Positions 18,955 to 28,352 are shown, counted from the first letter of the stretch. The stretch is DNA of 64,000 bases from ZC4RG30 sp039932715 (GCA_039932715.1 JBDTPN010000014.1:13193-77192); one strand, 5' to 3'. Translations and numbers: made by a program. Notes: a model not told the origin generated them from the letters alone.

Positions 18955-20568
18955 TCAGCGCGCTGGCGATCGCCCCAGCACCAGATCTGCGGCTTTCTCG
19001 CCGATCGCGATGGCCGGCGCGTTAGTGTTGCCCCGGATGATGCGCGGCATGATGGAACAGTCGGCCACGCGCAATGCTGCAACGCCGCGCACGCGCAGTT
19101 CGCCATCGACCACGGACATGGCGTCGTTTCCCATGGCGCAGGTGGAAGTGGGGTGTGCCGCGCTGATCACGCTGGAACGCAGCCAGGCATCCAGCTCATC
19201 GTCACTTTGCACGTTGGCCCCGGGCGCTAGTTCCTGTGCCACTACTTCGCGCGCCGGTGCGCTTTGCAGCAGCCGGCGCGTGAAGCGGATGGACTCCCGT
19301 AGCCCGTGACGATCGTGCGCCTCGGCCATGAAATTCTGAAGGATGCGCGGCAATTCGTGGGCATCGGCAGAACGCAGGCTTACGCGGCCGCGGCTTTCCG
19401 GGTTGAGCAACAGTGTGCCGGTGGAGATCTGGTGGCCCGCGCCCTTGCGCCATAGTGGAAACCAGGGCCGCGCCATGAAAGATACATGGCTGGCCTGAAA
19501 CTGCAGGTCGGGCCGTTCCTGCTGCTCACTGGAGCGGATGAATCCCTGGACCGTAAGCGGGCTCTGCGCCAGCGTGCCGTGGCCCGTGAGTTGCCAGCGC
19601 AGCACATTGAATATCAGCCGATCCAGCCGCAGGTCGCGATCGAAGGTGTTATCCCTGGCCGCAGCCCAGAAGGTCTGTGCGATAGCGTGATCCTGCAGGT
19701 TGGCACCCACGCCAGGCAGATTCACCATCGGTGTGATGCCATGCTCCTGCAGGTGCTGCGCCGGACCTATGCCGGACAACATGAGCAGCTGTGGTGAATT
19801 GAAGGTGCCACCGCAGAGGATCACCTCGCGACGCGCACGCACCACCTGGCGCGTGCCGTTGCGCTCGAACTCCACGCCACAGGCGCGACCCTCTTCGATG
19901 AGGATCCGCAGCACTTGCGCATTGGGCTCCACGTGTAGGTTGGCGCGGTTGCGTGCCGGATCAAGGTAGGCATTCTTGGCGCTATGACGGCGCCCGTTGC
20001 GAATGTTGCAGTCGGGCATGCCGAAGCCTTCGGGCGCCGGCACGTTGAAGTCTTCGATCTGGTGGTAACCCAGCGTGGCCGCCGCGGCGATCAGCGGCGC
20101 ATACAGTTCTGGATGCGGTTGCATGGGCGTGACGCTCAGCGGGCCGGAGTCGCCATGCTGTTCACTGGCACCGCGCCAGTTGCATTCGGCGCGGCGGAAA
20201 TACGGCAGCAGGTCGGCGAATCCCCATCCCGGAAGGCCCAGATCGCGCCAGGCGTCGTAGTCGGCGGCCATGCCGCGGATGTACATGGTGCCGTTGATGG
20301 TGCTGCAGCCACCGAGCACGCGGCCGCGTGGCAGCATCTGCACTCGACCATCCATGTGCGGTTCCGGCTCGCTCATGGTGCCCCAGCCAAACTGCGGCAT
20401 CATCAGCAGCTTCATCCAGGTCAGCGGCATGGCGATGTAGGCGTGGTTGTCGCTGCCGCCGGCCTCCAGCAGCGTTACCTGTGCGTTTGAATATTCAGAG
20501 AGGCGCGCTGCCAGCGCGCAGCCGGAGCTGCCCGCGCCCACAACGATGAAATCCGTTTCGGCGTGCAA
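18955..20568 (-). CDS. GMC-family FAD-dependent oxidoreductase
   Basis: The 537-residue flavoprotein has FIVVGAGSSGCALAARLSE for FAD binding at its N-terminus, the GMC signature GRVLGGCSTINGTMYIRG, ILCGGTFNSPQLLMLSGIGP, and the C-terminal block SAAHPTSTCAMG...GNTNAPAIAIGEKAADL. The histidine of SAAHPT is the usual catalytic base. It oxidises an alcohol, as do choline dehydrogenase-like members. The longest frame begins far inside the SnoaL-like gene. The TTG at 20568, overlapping the end of that gene by a few bases, gives the normal family N-terminus. It is the last gene of a minus-strand operon with SnoaL-like, DUF3237, MFS and SDR genes. Confidence 0.92.
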   Translation of the reverse strand: MHAETDFIVVGAGSSGCALAARLSEYSNAQVTLLEAGGSDNHAYIAMPLTWMKLLMMPQFGWGTMSEPEPHMDGRVQMLPRGRVLGGCSTINGTMYIRGMAADYDAWRDLGLPGWGFADLLPYFRRAECNWRGASEQHGDSGPLSVTPMQPHPELYAPLIAAAATLGYHQIEDFNVPAPEGFGMPDCNIRNGRRHSAKNAYLDPARNRANLHVEPNAQVLRILIEEGRACGVEFERNGTRQVVRARREVILCGGTFNSPQLLMLSGIGPAQHLQEHGITPMVNLPGVGANLQDHAIAQTFWAAARDNTFDRDLRLDRLIFNVLRWQLTGHGTLAQSPLTVQGFIRSSEQQERPDLQFQASHVSFMARPWFPLWRKGAGHQISTGTLLLNPESRGRVSLRSADAHELPRILQNFMAEAHDRHGLRESIRFTRRLLQSAPAREVVAQELAPGANVQSDDELDAWLRSSVISAAHPTSTCAMGNDAMSVVDGELRVRGVAALRVADCSIMPRIIRGNTNAPAIAIGEKAADLVLGRSPAR

Positions 20569-20569
20569 C

Positions 20570-21076
20570 TTACCGGGTCGACCAGAGTGCGTTGAGCGCC
20601 TCCGGCAGTTCACGAGGCTTGCGTTCGCCATCCTGCCCTGCAAACCGGGAAAGCACAGGCCCACTCCAGTCGCGGATCTCGCGGCGCGCGAAACGCCAGT
20701 CGGCGCCATCGCGAACCAGCAGATCTTCATAGTGGCCCATCACCGTTACCAGGTGCGGGCCGCCGCCAGCACGCAATGCCACCAGGACATACGATCTCGC
20801 CACGGCTCCATCCGGATGGGAAGCGATGACGAGGTTGCTGACATGGTGCTGCCGGCCGGCTGATTCCGGGCGCGCTACGAAATAGGAGATGAATCGTTGC
20901 AGCGCTGCGTGCCCCTGCCAGCAACCCGGCGGATCGAATACGTTCCACACCAGCGCGCCCTCGCTGCTGAAACAGGAGATGAATCCTTCGATGTCTCCCG
21001 TGTCGAGGCTCCACGCATATCGGGCAATCAGTTCCTGGATCTGCAGTCTGTCGGTGGGGTTCAGTGATGCAGTCAC
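20570..21076 (-). CDS. SnoaL-like / NTF2-fold protein
   Basis: The 168-residue protein begins with the SnoaL-like pattern IQELIARYAWSLDTGDIEGFISCFSSEG. It has the later HYEDLLVRDGADWRFARREI that closes an NTF2-like cone fold. Family members act as small ring-opening or hydratase enzymes, dehydrochlorinases or binding proteins in aromatic and polyketide metabolism. It sits between the DUF3237 and GMC genes, one base after the former and slightly overlapping the latter. I infer an enzymatic step on the same substrate. No cofactor motif is visible. Confidence 0.85.
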   Translation of the reverse strand: MTASLNPTDRLQIQELIARYAWSLDTGDIEGFISCFSSEGALVWNVFDPPGCWQGHAALQRFISYFVARPESAGRQHHVSNLVIASHPDGAVARSYVLVALRAGGGPHLVTVMGHYEDLLVRDGADWRFARREIRDWSGPVLSRFAGQDGERKPRELPEALNALWSTR

Positions 21077-21077
21077 G

Positions 21078-21575
21078 TCAGGTCACCGCGTAGTAGTCGA
21101 ATACTGAATGGGAGCCGCGCCGCTCACCCTTGCCGACGAACAGCGTTCGCGCCAGCCAGTCATGTGGCCCCGCGGGCACTTCAAAGCGTGGCATGACGCG
21201 GCAATAGGTTTCATCGCCAGTTGCAGGTATGCCGGCTTCGATTCGGGCCAGCACTTCTGGCGAGGACCAGGCAATGCCACGGTTGTGGATGTACACCGGC
21301 GTGCCATCGGTGGCTTCGAGCAGATAGTGGGCTTCAAAATCCACCAGACCACTTTGCCAGATGCGCGGCCAGTCGCCCCCCGACTGGGGCAGCACGCGAC
21401 CCGAGAACCTCGGCCCCTCGACGTGCCCACCCTGCACGCCCACGAAGCCACGCAATCCTGCCTGCCAGGCGGGCGCGAATCGCAATCGCGGCCCGGCATC
21501 AAACTGCAGGTTTATCCGGAAGGCGAAGTCCAGTCCCGGTGCACTCAGGTCACCAAGTCGCGATTCATCACTCAT
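21078..21575 (-). CDS. DUF3237 family protein
   Basis: The 165-residue protein has the DUF3237 pattern: FRINLQFDAGPRLRFAP at the start, GRVLPQSGGDWPRIWQSG, a YLLEATDGTPVYIHNRGI strand, and SVFDYYAV at the end. Its ATG overlaps the MFS stop (ATGA), showing translational coupling. The family has no established reaction. It recurs in pathways for aromatic and terpenoid compounds, and two more copies occur fused in the protein at 59051. Its place beside SnoaL-like, GMC and SDR genes suggests an isomerase, hydratase or binding role. Confidence 0.88.
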   Translation of the reverse strand: MSDESRLGDLSAPGLDFAFRINLQFDAGPRLRFAPAWQAGLRGFVGVQGGHVEGPRFSGRVLPQSGGDWPRIWQSGLVDFEAHYLLEATDGTPVYIHNRGIAWSSPEVLARIEAGIPATGDETYCRVMPRFEVPAGPHDWLARTLFVGKGERRGSHSVFDYYAVT

Positions 21576-22855
21576 GTCTTGCCTCCCGCCGCAGGTGCAA
21601 TGCGCGTGAGTACGAGTATGCCGGCGGCGACCAGCAGAAACGCGGCCAGGACGAGGATGCCGGGCGTATGGCTTCCCGCCTTTTCTACGAACCAGCCCAG
21701 CATCGTGGGGCCGACGACGCCGCCCGCGGTGCCGGCCATGCTGATAGCGGCGATCACGCCGACGGGAACCTGGCCGCCGCCGATACCCAACGCTTGCGGA
21801 ACTGTCCAGAACACACCCTGAGCGGCCCCGATGCCGAAGCCTGCCACCACCAGCAGCGCCAGCACACTGGCGCCGACTGGCAGGAACACCGCAACGATCA
21901 GCGCGCAGCCTCCAAGGGCTGCACCTCGCGCAGTGTGACGCAGTCGCTCGCCGCTCTTGTCGGAGAGCCTGGCATTGAGGAAGAGACCGGCCACAAGGCC
22001 AGCCTGCGGCAAGGCGCTCAGAGTGCCGATGAGCCACTCACTCTGTGCCAGTGCCAGCTGCCGCACAATCTGCGGCAACCAGTAAACCAGCGCATACGAG
22101 CCTGTCATCACGAGAAACCAGACGGCCGCACAGCACCAGATGCGCCAATCGCGCAGGGCGACGGCCAGCGTGATGTTCCTGACATCGGGTGCCTCGGCGG
22201 CAATGGCCTGTTCCAGCCGCTTGCCTGCACCTGCCTCAAGCCAGTTGGCCTGCGATGGTCGGTCCACGAAGTACCACGCAGCAACCAGGGCGAAGACGAA
22301 ATTGGGAATCGCTGAAATAAGGAACATCCAGCGCCAGCCCGCGATTTCCAGCGGATTGGTCATGCCCAGCAGCAGCCCGCACAAGGGGCCACCCACGACC
22401 AGCGAGAAGGGCACGGCAGCCAGCGCAATAGCCATGGCGCGGGCGCGCGTCGCGCGCGGAGTCCACTGGCTGATGTACCAGGTCATGCCAGGGGCGAATC
22501 CGGCTTCGGCCATGCCAAGCACGAAGCGCGCCACAGTGAAGTCATGGGCGTCCTGAACGCGCGACATCATGATCCCAGCCACGCCCCACACGGTCATCGA
22601 CAGCAATAACCACGGACGGATGCCCAGGCGCCGCAACAACAGCGCATGCGGATACTGGAAGAGCAGATAGGCCACGAAGAAGGTGCTGACGCCGAGGCCG
22701 AACCCCGTGGGCGTAAGCCCGATGTCTCGCGACATCTGTGCGCCCGCAAAGCTCACATTCATCCGGTCTATGGAATTGATGAGCGTCAGCAGCGCGATGG
22801 GCAGCAGCAGATGCAGGACAGTCTTGCGATACAGCGCGCCGGTTGGATTGTGCAT
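21572..22855 (-). CDS. MFS transporter, ACS type
   Basis: The 427-residue protein has twelve predicted membrane segments and ACS-family signatures: NSIDRMNVSFAGAQMSRD after helix 1, VAYLLFQYPHALLLRRLG, and GMAEAGFAPGMTWYISQW. The likely substrate is an organic acid. ATG 22855 follows the SDR stop by two bases and overlaps the DUF3237 start at the other end. The upstream in-frame ATG at 22939 would lie inside the SDR gene and lacks transporter character, so it is rejected. Confidence 0.9.
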   Translation of the reverse strand: MHNPTGALYRKTVLHLLLPIALLTLINSIDRMNVSFAGAQMSRDIGLTPTGFGLGVSTFFVAYLLFQYPHALLLRRLGIRPWLLLSMTVWGVAGIMMSRVQDAHDFTVARFVLGMAEAGFAPGMTWYISQWTPRATRARAMAIALAAVPFSLVVGGPLCGLLLGMTNPLEIAGWRWMFLISAIPNFVFALVAAWYFVDRPSQANWLEAGAGKRLEQAIAAEAPDVRNITLAVALRDWRIWCCAAVWFLVMTGSYALVYWLPQIVRQLALAQSEWLIGTLSALPQAGLVAGLFLNARLSDKSGERLRHTARGAALGGCALIVAVFLPVGASVLALLVVAGFGIGAAQGVFWTVPQALGIGGGQVPVGVIAAISMAGTAGGVVGPTMLGWFVEKAGSHTPGILVLAAFLLVAAGILVLTRIAPAAGGKT

Positions 22856-22857
22856 GA

Positions 22858-23646
22858 TCAGAATGTCGAGCGCGTGGTGCCGCCGTCGACGACGATGCTC
22901 TGACCCGTGATGTAGCCCGCGAATCCGCTGCAAAGCCATGCCACCAGCGAACCTACATCCTCCGGCTGGCCGAAACGCTTGGCCGGAATCTGGTACGCCT
23001 CGACGAACTTGGCTACTTCCGCGTCGTAGCTGGTGCCATTGCGTTGGGCGCTGCCGGTGAACTGGTCATGCGTGAAGGCCGTATGAAACATGCCCGGCAG
23101 CACGGTGTTGATTGTCACGTTGTCGGCAGCTACGCGCCGCGCCACCGCCACCGTGTAGTTGATGAGCGCGGCCCGCGGGGCGCCGCTGAGTATGCGCAGT
23201 TCGAGTGGATACTTGGTGGCGATGGAGGCGATGTTCACGATGCGCCCCCACTTACGGGCGATCATGTGCGGCAGCACGGCCTCGATGTAGTGCACGGGAC
23301 TCATGAGCCCGGTGTCGATGCTGGCCTGCCATTGCGCCGGCGTGATCTGGCGATGATCCGGGGTCATGGGCGGCGGCGAACAGGTGGCCACCAAGATATC
23401 AGGATCGGGACAGGCGGCGAGGATGCGCGCCTGCCCGTCGATCGTGCTGTGATCGGCAGCCACTGCAGCCACCTGCACGCCGAAACGAGTGCGCAGTTCT
23501 TTGGCCACCGCTTCAAGGCGGGGTTCGCCGCGAGCTGTCACGACCAGATTGACCCCTTCCGCGGCCAGCATCTCGGCAGCCGCGCGCCCCATGCCGGCGC
23601 TGGCTCCATTGACCAGGGCACGACGGCCTTTGAGTCTCAAGTCCAT
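22858..23646 (-). CDS. Short-chain dehydrogenase/reductase with atypical catalytic site
   Basis: The 262-residue SDR has the nucleotide-binding NGASAGMGRAAAEML at the N-terminus, an NIAS block with the usual serine, and the C-terminal GYITGQSIVVDGGT. The expected YxxxK is replaced: the aligned stretch is SGAPRAAL, so tyrosine and lysine become serine and arginine. It may therefore be a divergent dehydrogenase or have lost classical activity. ATG 23646 is the first gene of the minus-strand operon and faces the alpha/beta hydrolase at 23765 across 118 bases of divergent promoter. Confidence 0.88.
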   Translation of the reverse strand: MDLRLKGRRALVNGASAGMGRAAAEMLAAEGVNLVVTARGEPRLEAVAKELRTRFGVQVAAVAADHSTIDGQARILAACPDPDILVATCSPPPMTPDHRQITPAQWQASIDTGLMSPVHYIEAVLPHMIARKWGRIVNIASIATKYPLELRILSGAPRAALINYTVAVARRVAADNVTINTVLPGMFHTAFTHDQFTGSAQRNGTSYDAEVAKFVEAYQIPAKRFGQPEDVGSLVAWLCSGFAGYITGQSIVVDGGTTRSTF

Positions 23647-23764
23647 GATCGATCCCCTTGTCGTCGTTTTGGCGTGATGGACAGTGCCAGATTCTAGCCG
23701 AGGACCTGCGGCGAAATTCACACCACTATTTTCCCCGGCTGGATCACCGCAGTCTCAATGTCAA

Positions 23765-24484
23765 ATGATCAATAGAAGTTCGACAATCGTCATCGTTCAT
23801 GGTGCCTGGGTTGGCGGCTGGCGCTGGCGTGGCGTTGCCGATCTGCTGCGTGACCGCGGCCACCGTGTGTTCACGCCCACTCTCACCGGGCTGGGCGAGC
23901 GTTCGCACCTGACCAGCCCGGCCGTCAACGTTTCACTTCACGCGCGTGACATTGCCAATGTGATCGAATACGAGCGCCTGTCGAATATCCTGCTCGTGGG
24001 CCATTCCTACGGCGGCATGCCGGTTTCGGTGGCCGCAGGGCTTGTGCCACCCGGGGTCATTCAATCCCTCATGTACCTGGACGCCTTCTTTCCAGGGGAC
24101 GGCCAGTCGCTCAATGACCTGGTACCCGGGCCGCCGCACCTGCCAGAAAATCCTGACGACTACCTGGTGCCGCCGCCGCGGGCGAACCTGGTTGGCTTCA
24201 ATACGCACATGGATGCGGCGGCGCGCGCCGCATACGAGGAGCGTCGCACCCCCCAGTCGGTGTATTGCTTCAGCGAGAAGGCCAGGATTACCAGTGCGCG
24301 TGATCTCATCCCGCAGAAAACCTACGTTCTGGCCAGCGGGTACAAGAACGACACCTTCGCGCCGGTTGCCGACAAGCTGCGCAAGACACCGGGTTGGCGA
24401 GTGGAGGAAATGCCTTATACGCACGACATGATGCACGTGGCGCCCAATGAGACTGCAGCCATGATTGAATCCGCCTTGCCCTGA
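23765..24484 (+). CDS. Cytoplasmic alpha/beta hydrolase
   Basis: The 239-residue enzyme has IVIVHGAWVGGWRW (oxyanion HGxW), nucleophile GHSYGGM (about residue 83) and a late THDMMHVAP with the likely catalytic histidine. This resembles the small esterase/hydroxynitrile-lyase-like group of plant and bacterial hydrolases. No signal peptide is seen from ATG 23765. The TauD-like gene follows 2 bases after its stop, so the pair is an operon. It probably cleaves an ester or C-C bond in the same pathway as the GMC and SDR enzymes. Confidence 0.88.
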   Translation: MINRSSTIVIVHGAWVGGWRWRGVADLLRDRGHRVFTPTLTGLGERSHLTSPAVNVSLHARDIANVIEYERLSNILLVGHSYGGMPVSVAAGLVPPGVIQSLMYLDAFFPGDGQSLNDLVPGPPHLPENPDDYLVPPPRANLVGFNTHMDAAARAAYEERRTPQSVYCFSEKARITSARDLIPQKTYVLASGYKNDTFAPVADKLRKTPGWRVEEMPYTHDMMHVAPNETAAMIESALP

Positions 24485-24486
24485 CC

Positions 24487-25371
24487 ATGCAGGTCAAGCC
24501 GCTGCATCCGTTGTTGGGTGCCGAGATCATCGGCCTCGATACCGCCGCGCCAATAACAGCGCAGACAGTTGAAGCCGTTGAGCGTGCCATGGCCGAGTAC
24601 GCCGTCTGCGTCATCCGCAATGCCAGCCTCAGCGACGCCGACCACATCCGTTTTACACGGGCTTTCGGTCCGCTGGAGCTGCCGCCGGGCGGGCGAGGGC
24701 GCATAGCACCCGAGCTCTACGACATCAGTAACCTTGATGCCAAGGGCGAGATCATGCCGCATGATCCCAATGCCAAGGCCCAACCCATCGACTTCGAGCG
24801 TTTCCACACAGACAGTCCCTTCAATTCGCTGCCCACCAAGTGGTCATTCCTGCTGGGCCATGTGGTGCCGCCCGAGGGCGCCGACACCCTGTTCGCTGAT
24901 ACCCGCGCCGCATATGACGACCTTGCGCCGGACATGAAGCAACGCATTGAAGGCCTCGTCGTGGAGCACGATATGTTTCGCGCTCTCGAGCGTACCGGCG
25001 TCACCTTCGGCGATGCAGGCATGCGCAAGATGTTCCCGACCATGCGGCATCCGCTGCTTCGCGATTCAGCCAGCGGTCGCAAGACGCTTTATCTGGGTTG
25101 GCACGCCGTAGGCATCGTAGGCTGGCAGGAGTCCGAGGCGCACAAGCTGCTGGATGGGCTGTTCAACACAGCGGTGCAGGACAAATACATATTCGCGCAC
25201 AAATGGCAGCAGGGCGACATGGTCATCTGGGACAACCGCTGCACCATGCACAGTGCCACTGCCTTCGAACGCTATCGCTACAAACGCGACTGCCGGCGCA
25301 CGACCAACAATGAATACGGTCCTGAGCGCTCGGCCATAGAGGGCATGGGCGCACCTCCTGGCAAGGGCTGA
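24487..25371 (+). CDS. TauD/TfdA family Fe(II)/2-oxoglutarate-dependent dioxygenase
   Basis: The 294-residue protein contains the facial triad of the family: FHTDSPF (HxD, about residue 102), a distal histidine in CTMHSAT (about 256), and the 2-oxoglutarate-binding arginine in the following CRRTT segment. The start MQVKPLHPLLGAEIIGLD is typical of TfdA-like enzymes, which hydroxylate substrates next to ethers, sulfonates or carboxylates. It lies between the alpha/beta hydrolase and the MFS gene on the same strand. It is likely an oxidative step of the region 2 pathway. Confidence 0.93.
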   Translation: MQVKPLHPLLGAEIIGLDTAAPITAQTVEAVERAMAEYAVCVIRNASLSDADHIRFTRAFGPLELPPGGRGRIAPELYDISNLDAKGEIMPHDPNAKAQPIDFERFHTDSPFNSLPTKWSFLLGHVVPPEGADTLFADTRAAYDDLAPDMKQRIEGLVVEHDMFRALERTGVTFGDAGMRKMFPTMRHPLLRDSASGRKTLYLGWHAVGIVGWQESEAHKLLDGLFNTAVQDKYIFAHKWQQGDMVIWDNRCTMHSATAFERYRYKRDCRRTTNNEYGPERSAIEGMGAPPGKG

Positions 25372-25378
25372 GTTGCGG

Positions 25379-26641
25379 ATGAACGAGCCGGAGATCACCC
25401 CGCGAAAGGTGCTCATTGCGGTTACCTGCCTGGTCTGCTCGGCCTTCGTGCCCTTTGTGCAGGCCACGATCGGTCCGATGATGATGCTGCCGATGATCAA
25501 TGAGTTCGGCTGGACGCGCACCCAGTACGCCTTCGCCACTACCTTCCTGTTCGTGTTCGGTTCAATCACCGTACTCATCTTCGGACGAATGGCGGACCGG
25601 TTTGGCCCACGTACCATACTGCTGCTGGGCGCCATCTGCGGCGGGGCGACAATGCTGCTGCTGTCGCAGCAGAACGCGCAACTGTGGCGGCTGTACCTGG
25701 CGTTCGGCTTGCTGGGCGCCTTCGGTTCAACTGGCCTGGGGTACACGAAGATTATTGGCACGCTGTTCGCGCGCCACCGCGGCAAGGCCCTGGCCATTTT
25801 CGGGGCCGAATCCACCATCGCGCTGGGCACACTCCCGCTGCTTACCAATACCCTCAACGTCAACCTGGGTTGGCGCGGCACCTACCTGGTCTACGCCGTC
25901 ATCATGTTCGTGCTGACACCGGTCCTCTTCTTCGTGATCCGCGGTCCGGGGCTGAGTGACGCGGCGCGGACGAAGTCACTGCAAGCTGCACCAGTGGCCT
26001 CGGCACCACTGACTTTGCTGGAAGGCCTGACGCCGCCGCAGATCCGGCGGGATCGGGCATTCTGGCTGGTCGTGCTGACCGCAATGCTGGGCTCTGGTTT
26101 GAATGTCGGCCTGACTGCCCACATCATTGCCGCCATCACCGACAAGGGCTTCACCCAGACCGTGGCAGCTCAAGTGCTTTCTGCCGCAACGCTGGTGGGC
26201 CTGGTCGGGACGCTGGCGGTCGGGTTTGCCATGGATTATTTCCGCACGGCAAGGTTCATGTCGGTCGTAGGCCTGCTCTCGGCTATTGGCGCATTCCTGT
26301 TTGCGATGGCCAGCGCGACTGTAGGCGGGCTGCCCCTGTTAATCGGGGGCCTGGCCATACAGCGGACGGCCATGGCGGCAATGCCTGCGGCTACTAATTA
26401 CATGCAGACCCGTTTCGTGGGCATGCGGTCTTTTGGTGAGGCCTTCGCCATGCAGGTCGTGGTTGTGGGCATTGCCATGGGCATTACGCCGCCGCTGTTC
26501 GGCATGATCTACGAGAAGTATGGCTCGTATGCGCCCGTGTACTGGATCGTGGTCGGCGGGGCGGCGGTTGGCGCCGTGGTCTACCTGCTGCTTGGGCCTT
26601 ACCGCTACGCCGCGAAAACCAGCGGTCCGCGCCTGGCCTAG
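25379..26641 (+). CDS. MFS transporter
   Basis: The 420-residue protein has twelve membrane helices and an MFS loop motif GRMADRFGPRTILLLGAI between helices 2 and 3. It looks like the oxalate/monocarboxylate-like group (OFA/MCT type) rather than ACS. A TTG at 25373 is in frame, but ATG 25379 is nearer the AAGGG ribosome-binding site spacing. It follows the TauD-like gene by 7 bases, completing a hydrolase-dioxygenase-transporter operon. Its end overlaps the convergent flavin reductase gene by four bases. Confidence 0.88.
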   Translation: MNEPEITPRKVLIAVTCLVCSAFVPFVQATIGPMMMLPMINEFGWTRTQYAFATTFLFVFGSITVLIFGRMADRFGPRTILLLGAICGGATMLLLSQQNAQLWRLYLAFGLLGAFGSTGLGYTKIIGTLFARHRGKALAIFGAESTIALGTLPLLTNTLNVNLGWRGTYLVYAVIMFVLTPVLFFVIRGPGLSDAARTKSLQAAPVASAPLTLLEGLTPPQIRRDRAFWLVVLTAMLGSGLNVGLTAHIIAAITDKGFTQTVAAQVLSAATLVGLVGTLAVGFAMDYFRTARFMSVVGLLSAIGAFLFAMASATVGGLPLLIGGLAIQRTAMAAMPAATNYMQTRFVGMRSFGEAFAMQVVVVGIAMGITPPLFGMIYEKYGSYAPVYWIVVGGAAVGAVVYLLLGPYRYAAKTSGPRLA

Positions 26642-27132
26642 GTTTCTGGAAGCGGCGCGAAGCTTCCAAATCGGCGGTCGAAATACAACAGGGGTTCGCC
26701 GTCGCGCGTACGCGCTGCTTCTACCAGGCCGACCACGATGGCGTGATCACCGCTGATGAAGATCTGGCTGGTGGCGCATTCGATCTGCGCCAGCGAGTCG
26801 GCGACCAGTGGCACATCCAGAACCTGGCCTGCTTCAAACTGCGTGCCTGAAATCTTGTCGTGACCTTTCACCGCGAACCGCGCGGCGACGCAAGCCTGGC
26901 TACTGCCGAGAACACTCACGCCGAAGTGCTTGCACGACACGATGGCCGGATAGCTGTTGGCATTGTGCTGGATGGCAAACATGACCAGCGGTGGATCAAA
27001 GGAAAGCGTCACGAAGGAAGAAACAGTGAGTCCCACGACGGCGTTGGAGTTGCGCTCGCGCGCATTGACTACGGCCACTGCGCCGGCCAGCGCACGACCG
27101 ATCTTTCTGTAGTCTTCTCCGGAGATGGGCAT
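26638..27132 (-). CDS. Flavin reductase-like domain protein
   Basis: The 164-residue protein has the flavin-reductase fold signatures GLTVSSFVTLSFDPPLVMFAI and FGVSVLGSSQ. These are typical of the small NAD(P)H:FMN/FAD reductases that feed two-component monooxygenases (HpaC-like). ATG 27132 has AGGA about eight bases upstream. It is preferred to a TTG at 27168. The luciferase-like monooxygenase at 29567 is the obvious partner, although it is separated from it by four genes and on the opposite strand. Confidence 0.9.
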   Translation of the reverse strand: MPISGEDYRKIGRALAGAVAVVNARERNSNAVVGLTVSSFVTLSFDPPLVMFAIQHNANSYPAIVSCKHFGVSVLGSSQACVAARFAVKGHDKISGTQFEAGQVLDVPLVADSLAQIECATSQIFISGDHAIVVGLVEAARTRDGEPLLYFDRRFGSFAPLPET

Positions 27133-27185
27133 TTTGGTGATCCTGCCTGCGCCGTCTGCCAGCCGCAATGTCTGGCGTCACGGAT

Positions 27186-28352
27186 TTATATGGGTCGCTG
27201 CACGCTCATTTCGAGCATGCAGGACGCCGACTCCTGCCTTGCCCATGCCAGCGCCGAGATATCACCTTGCGGCATCCGGTCCAGAAGGCGGCGGACCAGC
27301 TGAAAGTAGCTGGCTTGCGCGGCGGCCGGCAGGCGCTCGGCCAGAGACGCGCGGAATCGCGCTTCGTAGGCTGCAAGACAACGCGAGAAAAGATCGATGA
27401 CCGGGGAGTCGGCGAGGCGCGATACCAGATGCACCAGGCCGAGCAGGTCGCAGCGATCAATGCTGTCGCCATCCCCCAGTCGCAGCAGCGCGCTCTCCAG
27501 CTGTCGGCGCTGCTCCGCGCTGGCGCGGCTCACGGCCAGCGCAGGCACGTGGGCGTTGATCCTGATGAGAATGGTGCCCGCAGCCATCGGATCGAGCTGC
27601 TCGCCGATGAGATAGGCCAGCATCAGGCGAATGCTTCCCGCCGTGCGTCGATCGCGGATGATCAATCCATTGCCACGGCCGCGCCGGCATTCGACCAGGC
27701 CGCTATCCTGCAGCAGGCGGATGGCCTGCCGCAATGTAAGGCGGCTGACGCCGAAGCGTTCGCACAGGTCCCACTCCGAGCCCAGCCGCGTGCCCGCCGC
27801 GTTGGCGTGCTGAATGTCGGCCGCAAGTGAACGGGCGATGAAAGTAACCCGCGTACTGGCCGATGCCGCCAGTTGCGACACGTCACCGATTTGGGTAGTG
27901 AGGCCGCAGTCGCGAATCCCTGATTCCAGGCCCTGCAGGCAGTGGATCATCAAAGCGGAGACCGGATCGTCGGAACCGCCCTGCGAGACGAATTTCCGCG
28001 CATCGCAGGCGTCCTGAATCTGGTGGGGCGTGATGCCACTGGAAAGGAAGTGATCGGCCAAGGTCGCGCCAATGGTCTCTGGCCGCGGGCGCGACAGGAT
28101 GAAACCGCCGCAAGGTCCTGGCCTCAGGCGGCCGAGTCCACGGCGCTCCAGCAGGCCCACCGCTTCGCGTACAGCAGACCGGCCTACGCGGTAGCGCTCC
28201 GAAAGCTCTCGCAGTGAGCCCAGGCTGGCGCCCGGCGTGAATCCCAGGCCCGCGATGTCATCCTCCATGCGCCGCGCCAGCTTTTCTGTCAGCTGCCCCT
28301 TGGGTTCGCCGTCGCATGTGGATGCTACGTAAATTCGCTCTGCCGTATTCAT
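27186..28352 (-). CDS. GntR-family regulator with two winged helix-turn-helix domains
   Basis: The 388-residue regulator contains two GntR DNA-binding domains. One spans about residues 20-88 (LRELSERYRVGRSAVREAVGLLERRG). The second spans about 169-233 (ERFGVSRLTLRQAIRLLQDSGLVECRRGRG). The segment between them is only about 75 residues, half of a normal FCD effector domain. The region after the second is about 150 residues, the size of a full FCD. Normal FadR/FCD proteins have one winged helix and about 230 residues. ATG 28352 is preceded by AGGTAG...GGGA. It is divergent from the CmcJ-like gene and probably controls region 2. Confidence 0.9.
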   Translation of the reverse strand: MNTAERIYVASTCDGEPKGQLTEKLARRMEDDIAGLGFTPGASLGSLRELSERYRVGRSAVREAVGLLERRGLGRLRPGPCGGFILSRPRPETIGATLADHFLSSGITPHQIQDACDARKFVSQGGSDDPVSALMIHCLQGLESGIRDCGLTTQIGDVSQLAASASTRVTFIARSLAADIQHANAAGTRLGSEWDLCERFGVSRLTLRQAIRLLQDSGLVECRRGRGNGLIIRDRRTAGSIRLMLAYLIGEQLDPMAAGTILIRINAHVPALAVSRASAEQRRQLESALLRLGDGDSIDRCDLLGLVHLVSRLADSPVIDLFSRCLAAYEARFRASLAERLPAAAQASYFQLVRRLLDRMPQGDISALAWARQESASCMLEMSVQRPI

